From positions 1 through 64,000 of the forward strand of contig JAGAKR010000019.1 of NCBI GenBank assembly GCA_017625535.1: a DNA stretch of 64,000 nt. The letters run 5' to 3'. A program made the position numbers and the translations under genes. This DNA comes from Bacteroidales bacterium (GTDB taxonomy: Bacteria; Bacteroidota; Bacteroidia; Bacteroidales; UBA932). Under the pieces are notes generated by a model. It saw only the letters and a list, made by a program, of their open reading frames with translations. It ran no database searches and was not told where the DNA came from. Positions 7,969 through 16,244 of this stretch are shown piece after piece (the first letter of the stretch is position 1; every line of letters begins with the position of its first letter).

Positions 7969-8793
7969 TTATTCAAAAATTAGTGTTCCGAAATGATCAG
8001 GCCTGTGGAAATTCGGCTTCTCAATGCGGATAGGATGCCAAGAAAGATAATGCTTCTGTGGCATATCATCACCGCATTTGTAGAAATTGGCCTTAATTGA
8101 GCGTCCTTTAAGAGGCTTCACCTCAGAAAGTGAATACAACTCAACAGGAAGAGCAACAGTAAGTTTCCAGGTATAAGGTTTACCACCGTTCTCGGCCTTT
8201 GTCTTTGTGCCAAAAGCCTCACTGCCAAGAGTTGACTCCCTCCTTATCTGTGAAAGCACATCATCCCCATAACGGGTACGGTCTGTCCTCTGGGCACCGC
8301 CTGCAAAAGTCCCTTTTCCAATGCAGTTGAGTTCAAGATTGTAGTATTCTCCACCCTCTCCTGGAATTGCAAAGAACTCCACACAAGAATCAGTATAAGG
8401 CTTGCTTCCAGCATCCTCTCCGTATGCAGCCTTAATGTCATCCTCAGTAACAAGGTACTGGATGTAAATCTCCTTCTCTGTATACCCTATGCGGAATTTT
8501 ACATCGGGAGTATAATCACCGTTATAACCCTCCCAGTTTACACAGGCAATCTGGTTGTATTCAACATTTTTTGCATTTAGAGCATCCTCAATCTCCTGTG
8601 TAGAAGGTTTCTCTGCAGTAAATTCAAGTTCTTTAACTATCAGTGTCTTGTCTTCCATTGTATTCTCTGTTATATCTTTCGCAGGCAGCACTTCTGTCTG
8701 CTTTTTGGTATTTGAGGAGTTGTTGCAGGAAACCAGTATTCCTGCAACAACTGCCATTGAGATGATTCTTTTAAGGTTAACGGTAGGGAACAT
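7969..8793 (-). CDS. CBM9-like (carbohydrate-binding family 9-like) lipoprotein
   Basis: A 274-aa predicted lipoprotein. The N-terminal signal ends in the lipobox ILVSC (Cys about 22), followed by an Asn/Ser/Lys-rich linker. The rest (about 60-274) resembles the CBM9-like beta-sandwich found in many Bacteroidota lipoproteins: a PDVKFRIGYTEKEIYIQYLV strand block, then DSCVEFFAIPG, and a C-terminal HFGTLIF. No catalytic residues are evident. It lies 5 bp downstream of the NagB/PIG-L gene and is probably the last gene of the tamL-kdsA-nagB operon. A role in binding sugars or cell-wall material at the outer membrane is inference. The family match is recognised by pattern only. Confidence 0.78.
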   Translation of the reverse strand: MFPTVNLKRIISMAVVAGILVSCNNSSNTKKQTEVLPAKDITENTMEDKTLIVKELEFTAEKPSTQEIEDALNAKNVEYNQIACVNWEGYNGDYTPDVKFRIGYTEKEIYIQYLVTEDDIKAAYGEDAGSKPYTDSCVEFFAIPGEGGEYYNLELNCIGKGTFAGGAQRTDRTRYGDDVLSQIRRESTLGSEAFGTKTKAENGGKPYTWKLTVALPVELYSLSEVKPLKGRSIKANFYKCGDDMPQKHYLSWHPIRIEKPNFHRPDHFGTLIFE

Positions 8794-8798
8794 GGCAA

Positions 8799-10691
8799 TC
8801 AGAATTTATATTTCACAAAAAGTTCAATAGCCTGATACTCCGCCATTCCCAATTTGTCATACAAAACTGCGGTATTGTGATTCCTCTCTTCTGCCCTCTG
8901 CCAGAATTCACGTTTGTCAGAGCCAGGGAACAGAGGACGGTCTTTCTGTGACTGGTGGCGGAAAATAGCCTCACGTTTGATTTCCACCTCCTCAGGACTT
9001 AATGGAACTGCCATTTCAGCCTCTGCTACATCCCACTCCTGCCATGCACCACGGTACATCCACAGACGGCAGTCCTTGAACCACTCTTCATTGCTCAATT
9101 CTTCACAGGCCTGGATAATTGCCTGGAAACATACCCTGTGGGTTCCGTGAGGGTCTGAAAGGTCACCGGCAGCAAATATCTGGTGAGGTTTCACCTCCTG
9201 CAGCAGATTTTTGATTATATCAATATCTTCCCTTCCAAGAGGTTTTTTCTTTACACCGCCTGTCTCATAGAAAGGCATCTCAAGGAAATGTACCCTCTCT
9301 TCAGGAATGTTAAGGTATCTGCAGGCAGAACGTGCTTCTCCCCTCCTGATAATTCCTTTTATCTCCCTCACATCCATCGGATCTGCCTCGCCAGGACGCT
9401 TCTTCTTCAATTCTTCTATCACATTGCGGTATTTGGCATCAGCTTCTGTGGCATCAAAGCCATAAATGCCGGCACTCTCACGGATAAAGTCCATATATTT
9501 GATTACATCGTGGTCAAATACTGCAATATTGCCGGATACCTGGTAGGCAATATGGAGTTCGTGCCCGTGGGCAGAGAGCCTTGCAACTGTACCTCCCATA
9601 GAGATTACATCATCATCGGGATGAGGTGAGAATACAATTACCCTTTTAGGGAACGGGAAAGCCCTTTCAGGACGGGTTGAGTCATCTGCATTTGGTTTTC
9701 CTCCCGGCCATCCAGAAATTGTATGCTGGAGGTCGTTGAATACCTTTATGTTTATGTTGCTTGCAGGGCCGTGTTCGGTTACAAGATCAGACATTCCGTT
9801 GTCGTTGTAGTCACGGTCTGTAAGTTTCAGAATAGGTTTCTCAAGTTTCTTGCAAAGCCAGAACACAGATTTGCGTATCATATAGTCTGTCCACTCGCAT
9901 TTGCCGGTAAGCCAAGGGGTATCTATGCGTGTGAGGTTTACAGATGCAGCATCATCTATTATAACACTTACATTGCCGTGCTGCTGAAGATATGATGCAG
10001 GGTTCTGGTCTGTAATGTTCCCCTCTACAAGTTTCTTTATTGAACCGGATTTACCTTCGCCCCAGGCAAGATAATAGATCTTTCTGGCTTCCATTATTGT
10101 ACCTATACCCATAGTAATTGCGTGGTAAGGGACATATTCAACTCCAAAGAAATCACTTGCCGCAGAAACTCTGGTGGTGTGGTTCATTGTAATAAGCCTT
10201 GTCCTTGAGTTGTATGGCGATCCAGGCTCATTGCTTCCCATTCCGCTGGTAATGAGGATGTCTATTCCTCCTGCCGAACGGATTTTATCTTCAAATTCCC
10301 TGCAATATTTTGCAACATCCTCCATTTTTGCACTTTCAAGGCAGTGGATGTTTTCACAAGGAATATCAGTAAGGTCAAAGATATACTCCTTAAGGAACCT
10401 GTAGTGGGTCTGGAGTTCATTCCTGTCAAGAGGATAATACTCATCTATGGTGAATATCTCAATATTCCTGAAACTGAGTCTTCCGCTCTCGTACGCCTTT
10501 ACCATATTCTCATATACAGGTATACAGGCAGAAGAGGCAGCCAGGGCCAAAACGCATTTTCCCCCTTCGTTAATTTTCTTGTTGGTCCTAATGATAATTT
10601 CATCCACTATCATTTTTGCAGCATCTTCCTGCTCACGGAAAATGCTTACCGGAATCTTTTCGTACCGTCTTGAAAATTCTGACAAGTTCAT
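8799..10691 (-). CDS. NagB-like/PIG-L (LmbE) deacetylase fusion with degenerate NagB domain
   Basis: A 630-aa two-domain protein normally annotated as glucosamine-6-phosphate deaminase in Bacteroidota. Residues 1-300 follow the NagB fold: DEYYPL (Asp83), NEPGS, NSRTR, then MGIGTIMEAR and LVEG. Two canonical features are missing: the phosphate-binding loop (family GSTP or GSSP) reads AASSAC at 51-56, and the ring-opening His (E. coli His143, in DGHIAFNEP) is replaced by TSGMGSNEP at 148-156. Residues 350-630 form a PIG-L/LmbE N-deacetylase domain with SPHPDDD (355-361) and DPHGTH, which look intact. The deacetylase half may therefore be the active part. It lies between kdsA and the CBM9-like lipoprotein, with short gaps. 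Confidence 0.82.
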   Translation of the reverse strand: MNLSEFSRRYEKIPVSIFREQEDAAKMIVDEIIIRTNKKINEGGKCVLALAASSACIPVYENMVKAYESGRLSFRNIEIFTIDEYYPLDRNELQTHYRFLKEYIFDLTDIPCENIHCLESAKMEDVAKYCREFEDKIRSAGGIDILITSGMGSNEPGSPYNSRTRLITMNHTTRVSAASDFFGVEYVPYHAITMGIGTIMEARKIYYLAWGEGKSGSIKKLVEGNITDQNPASYLQQHGNVSVIIDDAASVNLTRIDTPWLTGKCEWTDYMIRKSVFWLCKKLEKPILKLTDRDYNDNGMSDLVTEHGPASNINIKVFNDLQHTISGWPGGKPNADDSTRPERAFPFPKRVIVFSPHPDDDVISMGGTVARLSAHGHELHIAYQVSGNIAVFDHDVIKYMDFIRESAGIYGFDATEADAKYRNVIEELKKKRPGEADPMDVREIKGIIRRGEARSACRYLNIPEERVHFLEMPFYETGGVKKKPLGREDIDIIKNLLQEVKPHQIFAAGDLSDPHGTHRVCFQAIIQACEELSNEEWFKDCRLWMYRGAWQEWDVAEAEMAVPLSPEEVEIKREAIFRHQSQKDRPLFPGSDKREFWQRAEERNHNTAVLYDKLGMAEYQAIELFVKYKF

Positions 10692-10712
10692 GGCAATATA
10701 TTATTTATGTTA

Positions 10713-11537
10713 TTACAATATAACCTTTCTTATAGCAATAAGTTTACCCAGCAACTGCTCTACAAGATCAAGTTTAAGCATATTTGCACCGTCCGATTTT
10801 GCTTGTGCAGGGTTCGGATGGGTCTCCATAAACAGACCATCTGCCCCTACCGCTATTCCGGCCTTTGCAATTGTCTCTATCATCTGAGGCTGTCCGCCGG
10901 TAACTCCGCTGCTTTGGTTGGGCTGCTGAAGGCTGTGGGTGATGTCAAGTACCACAGGATAGCCGGTCTCCTGCATCTGAGGAATTCCCCTGTAATCCAC
11001 TATAAGGTCACCGTAGCCGAACTGGGTGCCCCTGTCGGTTAGGATAATGTTGTTGTTTCCGCATCCGGCCACTTTTTCTGCTGCAAATTTCATGGATGCA
11101 GGGGCAAGGAACTGACCTTTCTTTATGTTTACATATTTCCCGGTTGCCGCTGCTGCCTCAAGCAGGTCTGTCTGGCGGCACAGGAATGCAGGAATCTGCA
11201 GGATGTCAATGTCGTATGATGCAGCCAGTTCCGCCTCATTCGGGTTATGGATGTCTGTAACTACTGGTATCTGCAGTTCATTCTTTATATCTTTGAGTAT
11301 CTGAAGCCCCTCGCGGTCGCCTATCCCTGTGAATGATGAGGCTTTTGAACGGTTTGCCTTGCGGTAAGATGCTTTGAACACAAATGGAATCTGAAGTCTC
11401 TCACAAATATCCTTCAATTCCCTTGCTATCTGGTGTGTAATCTCCTCCCCTTCAACCACACAAGGGCCTGCAAGGAGGAAAAACATGTTGTTGTTGTACT
11501 CTTTAAGTAAAGGAAGCTGTATTTTATTCATATGCAT
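10713..11537 (-). CDS. kdsA: 3-deoxy-8-phosphooctulonate synthase (KDO-8-P synthase)
   Basis: Condenses PEP with arabinose-5-phosphate to KDO-8-P, the committed step to the KDO of LPS. The 274-aa length is usual. Family motifs visible: LAGPCVVE near the N-terminus, KASYRKANRS, TDIHNPNEA, QIPAFLCRQTDLL, KKGQFLAP, TDRGTQFGYGDLIVDYR, DITHSLQQPN and METHPNPAQAKSDG. The start could be the ATG at 11537 or the Met two codons later (11531). KdsC (KDO-8-P phosphatase) is encoded about 24 kb away at 35032. It sits between tamL and the NagB/PIG-L gene in a minus-strand run, consistent with an outer-membrane/LPS theme. Confidence 0.96.
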   Translation of the reverse strand: MHMNKIQLPLLKEYNNNMFFLLAGPCVVEGEEITHQIARELKDICERLQIPFVFKASYRKANRSKASSFTGIGDREGLQILKDIKNELQIPVVTDIHNPNEAELAASYDIDILQIPAFLCRQTDLLEAAAATGKYVNIKKGQFLAPASMKFAAEKVAGCGNNNIILTDRGTQFGYGDLIVDYRGIPQMQETGYPVVLDITHSLQQPNQSSGVTGGQPQMIETIAKAGIAVGADGLFMETHPNPAQAKSDGANMLKLDLVEQLLGKLIAIRKVIL

Positions 11538-11557
11538 AAGTGTTTCATTAATATTCT

Positions 11558-13897
11558 TTAGAACGGATATCCCACACCGAACTGTACTCCATAGTTCCCT
11601 TTTCTCAGCCAGCTGCGCGGTCCTTTCCAGTCATCTTCTGCTGGGTCATAAATCTTCATACCCATATCAAGCCTCAGCAGCACAAATCCAAGATTCAGTC
11701 GCAGACCAACACCCCAGTCGGTGGCAATGTGCCTGTAGAAAGTGTCAAACTCAAACAGACCCTCTTCACTTCGGGTAATGAGGTCATCCTCCCCATCAGA
11801 GCCTTTGGCCGAGTAATTTTTCTTTATGTTCCATACATTTCCGGCATCTGCAAACACCGCTCCCTCAAAGTTCCAGAAAAGTGGAAAACGGTACTCTATA
11901 TTGGCCTCAAGGCGCATATCTCCGGTCTGGTTAGGTATTGTAAAGGAAGTGTCCTCTTTTGCATAGCCAGGACCAACTGTCCTTGCCTGCCACGCTCTCA
12001 GACTGTATGCTCCGCCGGCCCAGAAGAGTTTCTCAAAAGGAAGTGTAACGGAGTTTCCGTAACCTATACCCACTCCTGCAAGGAATCTGGCCGCAATGGA
12101 ATGGTTCTCCTTTTTCCCGAACTTCCAGGTATATACAACAGAAGCCTCAGTCTTGTAATACTGTGAATAAGGGGAATCCCAGATGAGCCTCTCCCCATTC
12201 TCATTTACAGGCATGGCACTGTTGAACAGGCTCAACAAGTTTCCCGACAAATCATTCTGCCACCTCAGATAGAAATAACTGTGGGCAGGCTGTGGCGATG
12301 AGTCTGTGGTGTAATAGAAACTTGTTCCCATACCCAGATCAAAGTGGTCCCTGTATGAATTTATAAGGAAAGGGTCCTTAAGGCTCTCATAGAACCCCTC
12401 TTCCATATTGTAGATCTTTACAATGCTGGCCTGGATTGGAGATACCTTGTAGAAGAATTTGTCCCTGCTGCTCCATACATAACTGTAACTGCCGGAAATG
12501 ATGTTCCTTGCATATTCGGGCCTCTCCTGATAGTTGTATGAAAGGGAGAATTCTGTGCGAGGTATGTTGGTTGATTTGAATATCCTGTCGGGAAGAAGGA
12601 GGAAATTTGGGGTGCTCAGGGATGTTGATGCCCCGAACTCCGTTGCCCTCTTGTTATTGTTGAATCCGAACTGGAAGTCACCCATAAGGCTTACACTGAA
12701 CAGCTCCGCCCCCCTGAAGAGGTTCTTGTGGTAATATGAAACTGATGGTGAGATACCAAGCAGACCGCTTGAGTTTATGGAACTTTCAAGTCCCAGTTTG
12801 TACCCCTGCAGTTCTGATGCTGTGAGTTTCATATTGCAGTCTACTGTGCTTGAATCTGTCTGGTCCATCTGAATGTTCACACTGCTGAACAGGTTAAGAT
12901 TGGAGAGACGGGTATATGTGTCTGCAACCTGCTGTTCGTTGTAGAGGCTGTCCGGTTGCACATAGTTCATCCTGGTAAGAACTTTGCGCCTCAAAAGCAG
13001 ATTGTTGCGGTATTTTATCTTTATTCCGTGGTAATATGTGGAGTCTGTTGGACGGGTTATGTTCATTGCCGGAATTGCAACTACAGAATCCCCCACAAAC
13101 TCATATACAAGCGGATTGGACGGTTTCCTTACAGGTTCCATAGAAACCTCCCCTATCCGGTATATCCTATGCGGCCTTGCCTGTTGCGGAGTTTCGTTAC
13201 GGGTGTAATTCTTTATCTCAACTTTAAGGTCTGCACACCCCTTCTTCTTAAGTGTATCTGCGGTAAAGAAGAAGTAATTCTTTGAGAATCCGTAGAATCC
13301 TTTGTTCCTGAGAGACTGTGACATCTCTTCAGAGACATTGTTCAGATACTCTTCAGAGAGGAGTTCCCCTTTTTGTATTGAATTCTGCAGTGAATCTGCA
13401 AAAAACACCCTGCCCAGAAGGGTATCCTGGATTATGTATTCTATATCCTCTATAGGGTATTGTTTTCCGAGGGTAATGTTGTAGTTTACCGTTGTCTTCT
13501 TGTTTTCTGTAACGGTATTGTCAGTCACTTTGGAGCCGTAATACCCCTGGTACACAAGGTGGTTGCTTATATTCTCCTTGCTGCTCTCCACTAACTCAGG
13601 ATCAAATATCACAGGCTCCTGCCCTATCTTCTTCACAAAACGGTCCCAACCTTTCCCCTTGCCGTTCTGCCAGTTGTACACATCAAGGAAAGGGTTCCAT
13701 CCGAATATGAAATAAGTGTTAGGCTTCTGTTTCAGATAAGGTTCCAGTTCTGATGCCTGGTAACTTTGGGAATTGGTAATTCTAATGTTGTTGTCCTTAA
13801 GCCTGCTCTCTCCTTCGGGGATGAGTCTTGTTGTTGAACAGGCCGCCAGCAGGGCTGTGGCTGCCAACATAAGATATTTGGTTATGCGTACGGACAT
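11558..13897 (-). CDS. tamL: TamL-type outer-membrane lipoprotein (BamA/TamA family)
   Basis: A 779-aa outer-membrane barrel protein with a lipoprotein signal (LLAAC, Cys about 19) instead of a plain signal peptide. This is the hallmark of TamL, the Bacteroidota counterpart of TamA that works with TamB. POTRA-like repeats occupy about 25-370 and a D15/surface-antigen barrel the C-terminal 400 residues. The LFWAGGAYSLRAW motif corresponds to the conserved L6 region (family VRGF/LRGW type), and the protein ends GYPF with a terminal aromatic. I chose the ATG at 13897 (MSVRITKYLM) because it directly precedes the signal peptide. The open frame extends 10 codons further. A -7 box lies at 13925-13932. 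No tamB is visible in the window. Confidence 0.88.
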   Translation of the reverse strand: MSVRITKYLMLAATALLAACSTTRLIPEGESRLKDNNIRITNSQSYQASELEPYLKQKPNTYFIFGWNPFLDVYNWQNGKGKGWDRFVKKIGQEPVIFDPELVESSKENISNHLVYQGYYGSKVTDNTVTENKKTTVNYNITLGKQYPIEDIEYIIQDTLLGRVFFADSLQNSIQKGELLSEEYLNNVSEEMSQSLRNKGFYGFSKNYFFFTADTLKKKGCADLKVEIKNYTRNETPQQARPHRIYRIGEVSMEPVRKPSNPLVYEFVGDSVVAIPAMNITRPTDSTYYHGIKIKYRNNLLLRRKVLTRMNYVQPDSLYNEQQVADTYTRLSNLNLFSSVNIQMDQTDSSTVDCNMKLTASELQGYKLGLESSINSSGLLGISPSVSYYHKNLFRGAELFSVSLMGDFQFGFNNNKRATEFGASTSLSTPNFLLLPDRIFKSTNIPRTEFSLSYNYQERPEYARNIISGSYSYVWSSRDKFFYKVSPIQASIVKIYNMEEGFYESLKDPFLINSYRDHFDLGMGTSFYYTTDSSPQPAHSYFYLRWQNDLSGNLLSLFNSAMPVNENGERLIWDSPYSQYYKTEASVVYTWKFGKKENHSIAARFLAGVGIGYGNSVTLPFEKLFWAGGAYSLRAWQARTVGPGYAKEDTSFTIPNQTGDMRLEANIEYRFPLFWNFEGAVFADAGNVWNIKKNYSAKGSDGEDDLITRSEEGLFEFDTFYRHIATDWGVGLRLNLGFVLLRLDMGMKIYDPAEDDWKGPRSWLRKGNYGVQFGVGYPF

Positions 13898-13924
13898 TGC
13901 AACAGTATTACATTTCTCTTTACA

Positions 13925-13932
13925 CAAAAATA
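13925..13932 (-). promoter_or_regulatory. Putative -7 box for the tamL-kdsA operon
   Basis: caaaaata reads TATTTTTG on the minus strand (TAnnTTTG consensus), 28 bp upstream of the tamL ATG at 13897. Confidence 0.5.
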
Positions 13933-13980
13933 GGTTTTTTTGTTTAATTTTACGGATAAATATGAGGTAAGATTTCAGTT

Positions 13981-14712
13981 ATGCCGGCATTATCAGCAAA
14001 CAAAATAAAGTTTATCCGCTCACTTGCACAGAAAAAGTTCAGGGATGAGCACGGTCTCTTCATTGCAGAAGGTGAAAAGATAGTTTCAGAAGCCCTGGCA
14101 TCTGGGTACAAGGTGCGTGAAGTTTTCAGGGTGGAAGAGATTGGACGTGAGTGCATGGAGCGCATCTCCTGCCTCTCATCACCCTCCCCTGTCCTGGCGG
14201 TAGTGGAGAAACCCAATCTTACTCCCGACAGGATACTTGAAAATCTGTCGGGAAGAAAACCCCTGTACCTTGCATTGGACGGGGTGAAGGATCCGGGCAA
14301 TTTGGGCACCATTATCCGTGTGGCAGACTGGTTTGGGGTGGATGCAATTTTTGCAAGCCCCGGCACAGTGGAGGTATGGAACCCAAAAGTTGTACAGGCC
14401 ACAATGGGGGCAATCTTCCGCAAACAGGTAATCTATACTGATCTGGCTGATGTATGCAGAAAATTCTCTACCGCAGGCCTTCCGGTATACGGTACATTTC
14501 TGGATGGAAAGAACCTCTATGACAACCTCCCATCTGATGCCAAACACGGCCTTGTGGTAATGGGAAGCGAATCATTCGGCATCTCCCCTGCCCTGGAATC
14601 CCTTATCACCAACAAACTCCTCATCCCCCCTTACCCTGCAGACTCCGTTACATCAGAATCCCTTAACGTTGCAATTGCCACCGCAATCATCTGCGCCGAG
14701 TTCAGGAGGTAA
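13981..14712 (+). CDS. SpoU/TrmH-family RNA 2'-O-ribose methyltransferase
   Basis: A 243-aa SPOUT methyltransferase. An N-terminal substrate-binding domain (about 1-95) is followed by the knotted SpoU domain. Its three motifs are visible: LDGVKDPGNLGTIIRVADW (motif 1, about 100-118), VVMGSESFGIS (motif 2) and LIPPYPADSVTSESLNVAIA (motif 3). It probably methylates a 2'-OH in rRNA or tRNA; the site cannot be told from sequence. The gene is divergent from tamL with an 83-bp gap. A GTCGGGAAGA word lies in frame at 14247-14256 (encoding LSGRK). Its 3' end is followed by the HigBA inverted repeat. Confidence 0.93.
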   Translation: MPALSANKIKFIRSLAQKKFRDEHGLFIAEGEKIVSEALASGYKVREVFRVEEIGRECMERISCLSSPSPVLAVVEKPNLTPDRILENLSGRKPLYLALDGVKDPGNLGTIIRVADWFGVDAIFASPGTVEVWNPKVVQATMGAIFRKQVIYTDLADVCRKFSTAGLPVYGTFLDGKNLYDNLPSDAKHGLVVMGSESFGISPALESLITNKLLIPPYPADSVTSESLNVAIATAIICAEFRR

Positions 14713-14729
14713 TTTTTTACACTTTTGAT

Positions 14730-14779
14730 AAATTTGAAATACAGGAGAATTTGCATTAAAACTCTTGTATTTCAAATTT
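14730..14779. promoter_or_regulatory. Inverted repeat upstream of higBA (operator or terminator)
   Basis: 18-nt arms at 14730-14747 and 14762-14779 are complementary except for one position, separated by 14 nt. The right arm ends 8 bp before the -7 box TATTTTTG (14787-14794), so it covers the -33 region. A HigA-type antitoxin binding this dyad would repress its own promoter. It also follows the SpoU gene, so it may double as a terminator. Confidence 0.6.
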
Positions 14780-14786
14780 TATTTTG

Positions 14787-14794
14787 TATTTTTG
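14787..14794 (+). promoter_or_regulatory. Putative -7 box for higBA
   Basis: TATTTTTG matches TAnnTTTG, 17 bp upstream of the toxin ATG. Confidence 0.55.
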
Positions 14795-14810
14795 CTAAAA
14801 ATACGAGGAT

Positions 14811-15110
14811 ATGAGGGTTGTGTCGCATAAGAAATTGAGGGATTTTTACGAGAGCAAAGGATATGAGGATTCCAGAGTAGCGCTTGAGAGATGGTTTGAT
14901 ATTGTCCAGAAATCGCAATGGAAGAATTTTGGTGATATAAGATATGATTTTCCCTCTGCAGATTATGTGGGTAACCAGCATTATGTATTCAACATAAAAA
15001 GGAACAAATACAGATTGGTGGTTGTTGTAAAATTTACGATGGGGTATGTATTTATCCGTTTTGTTGGTACTCACTCCCAGTATGATAAAATTGATTGTTC
15101 AACCATATAA
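14811..15110 (+). CDS. higB: Type II toxin HigB-family mRNA interferase
   Basis: A 99-aa protein of the HigB toxin family (ribosome-associated RelE-fold mRNA endonucleases). Recognisable family features are the N-terminal MRVVSHKKLRDFYE, a W at about 29, the central NQHYVFNIKRNKYRLVVVVKF block, and the C-terminal FIRFVGTHSQYDKID with its conserved H-x3-YDK-like end. The ATG at 14811 follows a GAGGAT stretch, not a strong ribosome site. It is followed 11 bp later by the antitoxin, the toxin-first order typical of higBA. A dyad over the promoter suggests autorepression. Confidence 0.88.
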   Translation: MRVVSHKKLRDFYESKGYEDSRVALERWFDIVQKSQWKNFGDIRYDFPSADYVGNQHYVFNIKRNKYRLVVVVKFTMGYVFIRFVGTHSQYDKIDCSTI

Positions 15111-15121
15111 ATATCAGGATT

Positions 15122-15484
15122 ATGTTTGAAATTTCAGAACTCCAATATAAGTATGCATTGGCAAAAATTGAGGAACTGCTTCCTTTAACTGATGAATCAA
15201 CTCCAGTTAATGACAATAATTCCATTGAACTTTCAATTATGTCTGAGATTGTTATGGCGTATGAGAACAAGCATTTTCCTATTGAAAAGCCAACGATTGC
15301 AGAATTGATTGATCTTGCTTTGGAAGAGGCAAGCATGACCCAGAAGGAACTGGCCTCCAGGATTGGGGTCAGCCCATCAAGAATTAATGATTATATAACA
15401 GGAAGAGCGGAACCAACTCTTAAGGTGGCCCGCTCCTTGTGTAAAGTTCTGAATATCCAGCCTAACGCTATGTTGGGCTTGTAA
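15122..15484 (+). CDS. higA: HigA-type antitoxin with C-terminal XRE HTH domain
   Basis: A 120-aa antitoxin. The N-terminal half is an acidic toxin-binding region. The C-terminal half is a helix-turn-helix of the XRE class (TIAELIDLALEEASMTQKEL then ASRIGVSPSRINDYITGRAE, about 58-97). I prefer the ATG at 15122 (MFEISELQYKYA), since earlier in-frame codons overlap the intergenic spacer after higB. Its stop is immediately followed by the convergent rlmB stop. The pair is intact, with no frameshift or truncation. Confidence 0.88.
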   Translation: MFEISELQYKYALAKIEELLPLTDESTPVNDNNSIELSIMSEIVMAYENKHFPIEKPTIAELIDLALEEASMTQKELASRIGVSPSRINDYITGRAEPTLKVARSLCKVLNIQPNAMLGL

Positions 15485-16228
15485 TTATTTCCTCACCCTC
15501 TGTCTTACTGCTTCATAAAGGATTACAGAGGCGGCGGCAGAAACATTCAGTGAGCCTATGCTGCCGGCCATTGGGATTTTGGCCTCTGCGGTGGCAAGTT
15601 TGCGTACAGGGTCTGAGATTCCCTTGTCTTCTGCACCCATTACAATGGCTGTAGGGCCTGTGAGGTCCACGTCATACAGATACCCCTCGGCCTTCTCGGT
15701 TGCACAAACCATCTGTACATCACTCTGGAGCAGGTAGTATGCAGCAGTCTTAAGATTAGGTACTTTGCATACATTAATTCTCAACAATGCGCCTGCGGAT
15801 GTCTTTATGGCATCAGGGGTAATTGAGGCACCACCCTTTGCAGGGAGGATAATGCAGTCTACCCCGGCACACTCTGCGCTGCGGGCAATTGCTCCAAAGT
15901 TGCGCACATCACTTACACCGTCCAAAAGGAGGAACAATGGATTCTCTTTCTTTGCAAAAGCCTGCTCAACTGCATCCTCCAGCTGTACATACTCAACAGA
16001 TGGAATTACGGCAATTACACCCTGGTGGCGTCCGTGGGTAATCTTGTCAAGCCTTTCTACAGGTACAAACTGGAATGCAATCTGTTTCTCCTGCAGCAAT
16101 GAGAACAACTGCTGGAACTGCTCTCCGGTGAGACCTTTTTTCAAAAACACTTTCTCTATATTCTTTCCTGCAGAGATTGCCTCAAATACAGGATGCATAC
16201 CAAACAGGTAGTTTGTCTTCTCTTCCAT
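15485..16228 (-). CDS. rlmB: 23S rRNA (guanosine-2251-2'-O)-methyltransferase RlmB-like
   Basis: A 247-aa SpoU-family methyltransferase. The N-terminal L30e-like substrate-binding domain opens NYLFGMHPVFEAI, typical of RlmB. The SpoU motifs are LLLDGVSDVRNFGAIARSAECAG-like (starting about 102), IVMGAEDKGIS and IPMAGSIGSLNVSAAASVIL. The start chosen is the ATG at 16228 (MEEKTNYLFG). An ATG eight codons upstream overlaps the end of the ABC-F gene. It is the last gene of the valS-to-rlmB run and converges tail to tail with higA. The target G2251 is inferred from family resemblance. Confidence 0.92.
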   Translation of the reverse strand: MEEKTNYLFGMHPVFEAISAGKNIEKVFLKKGLTGEQFQQLFSLLQEKQIAFQFVPVERLDKITHGRHQGVIAVIPSVEYVQLEDAVEQAFAKKENPLFLLLDGVSDVRNFGAIARSAECAGVDCIILPAKGGASITPDAIKTSAGALLRINVCKVPNLKTAAYYLLQSDVQMVCATEKAEGYLYDVDLTGPTAIVMGAEDKGISDPVRKLATAEAKIPMAGSIGSLNVSAAASVILYEAVRQRVRK

Positions 16229-16244
16229 ATCTGTCAGTTTTAAA

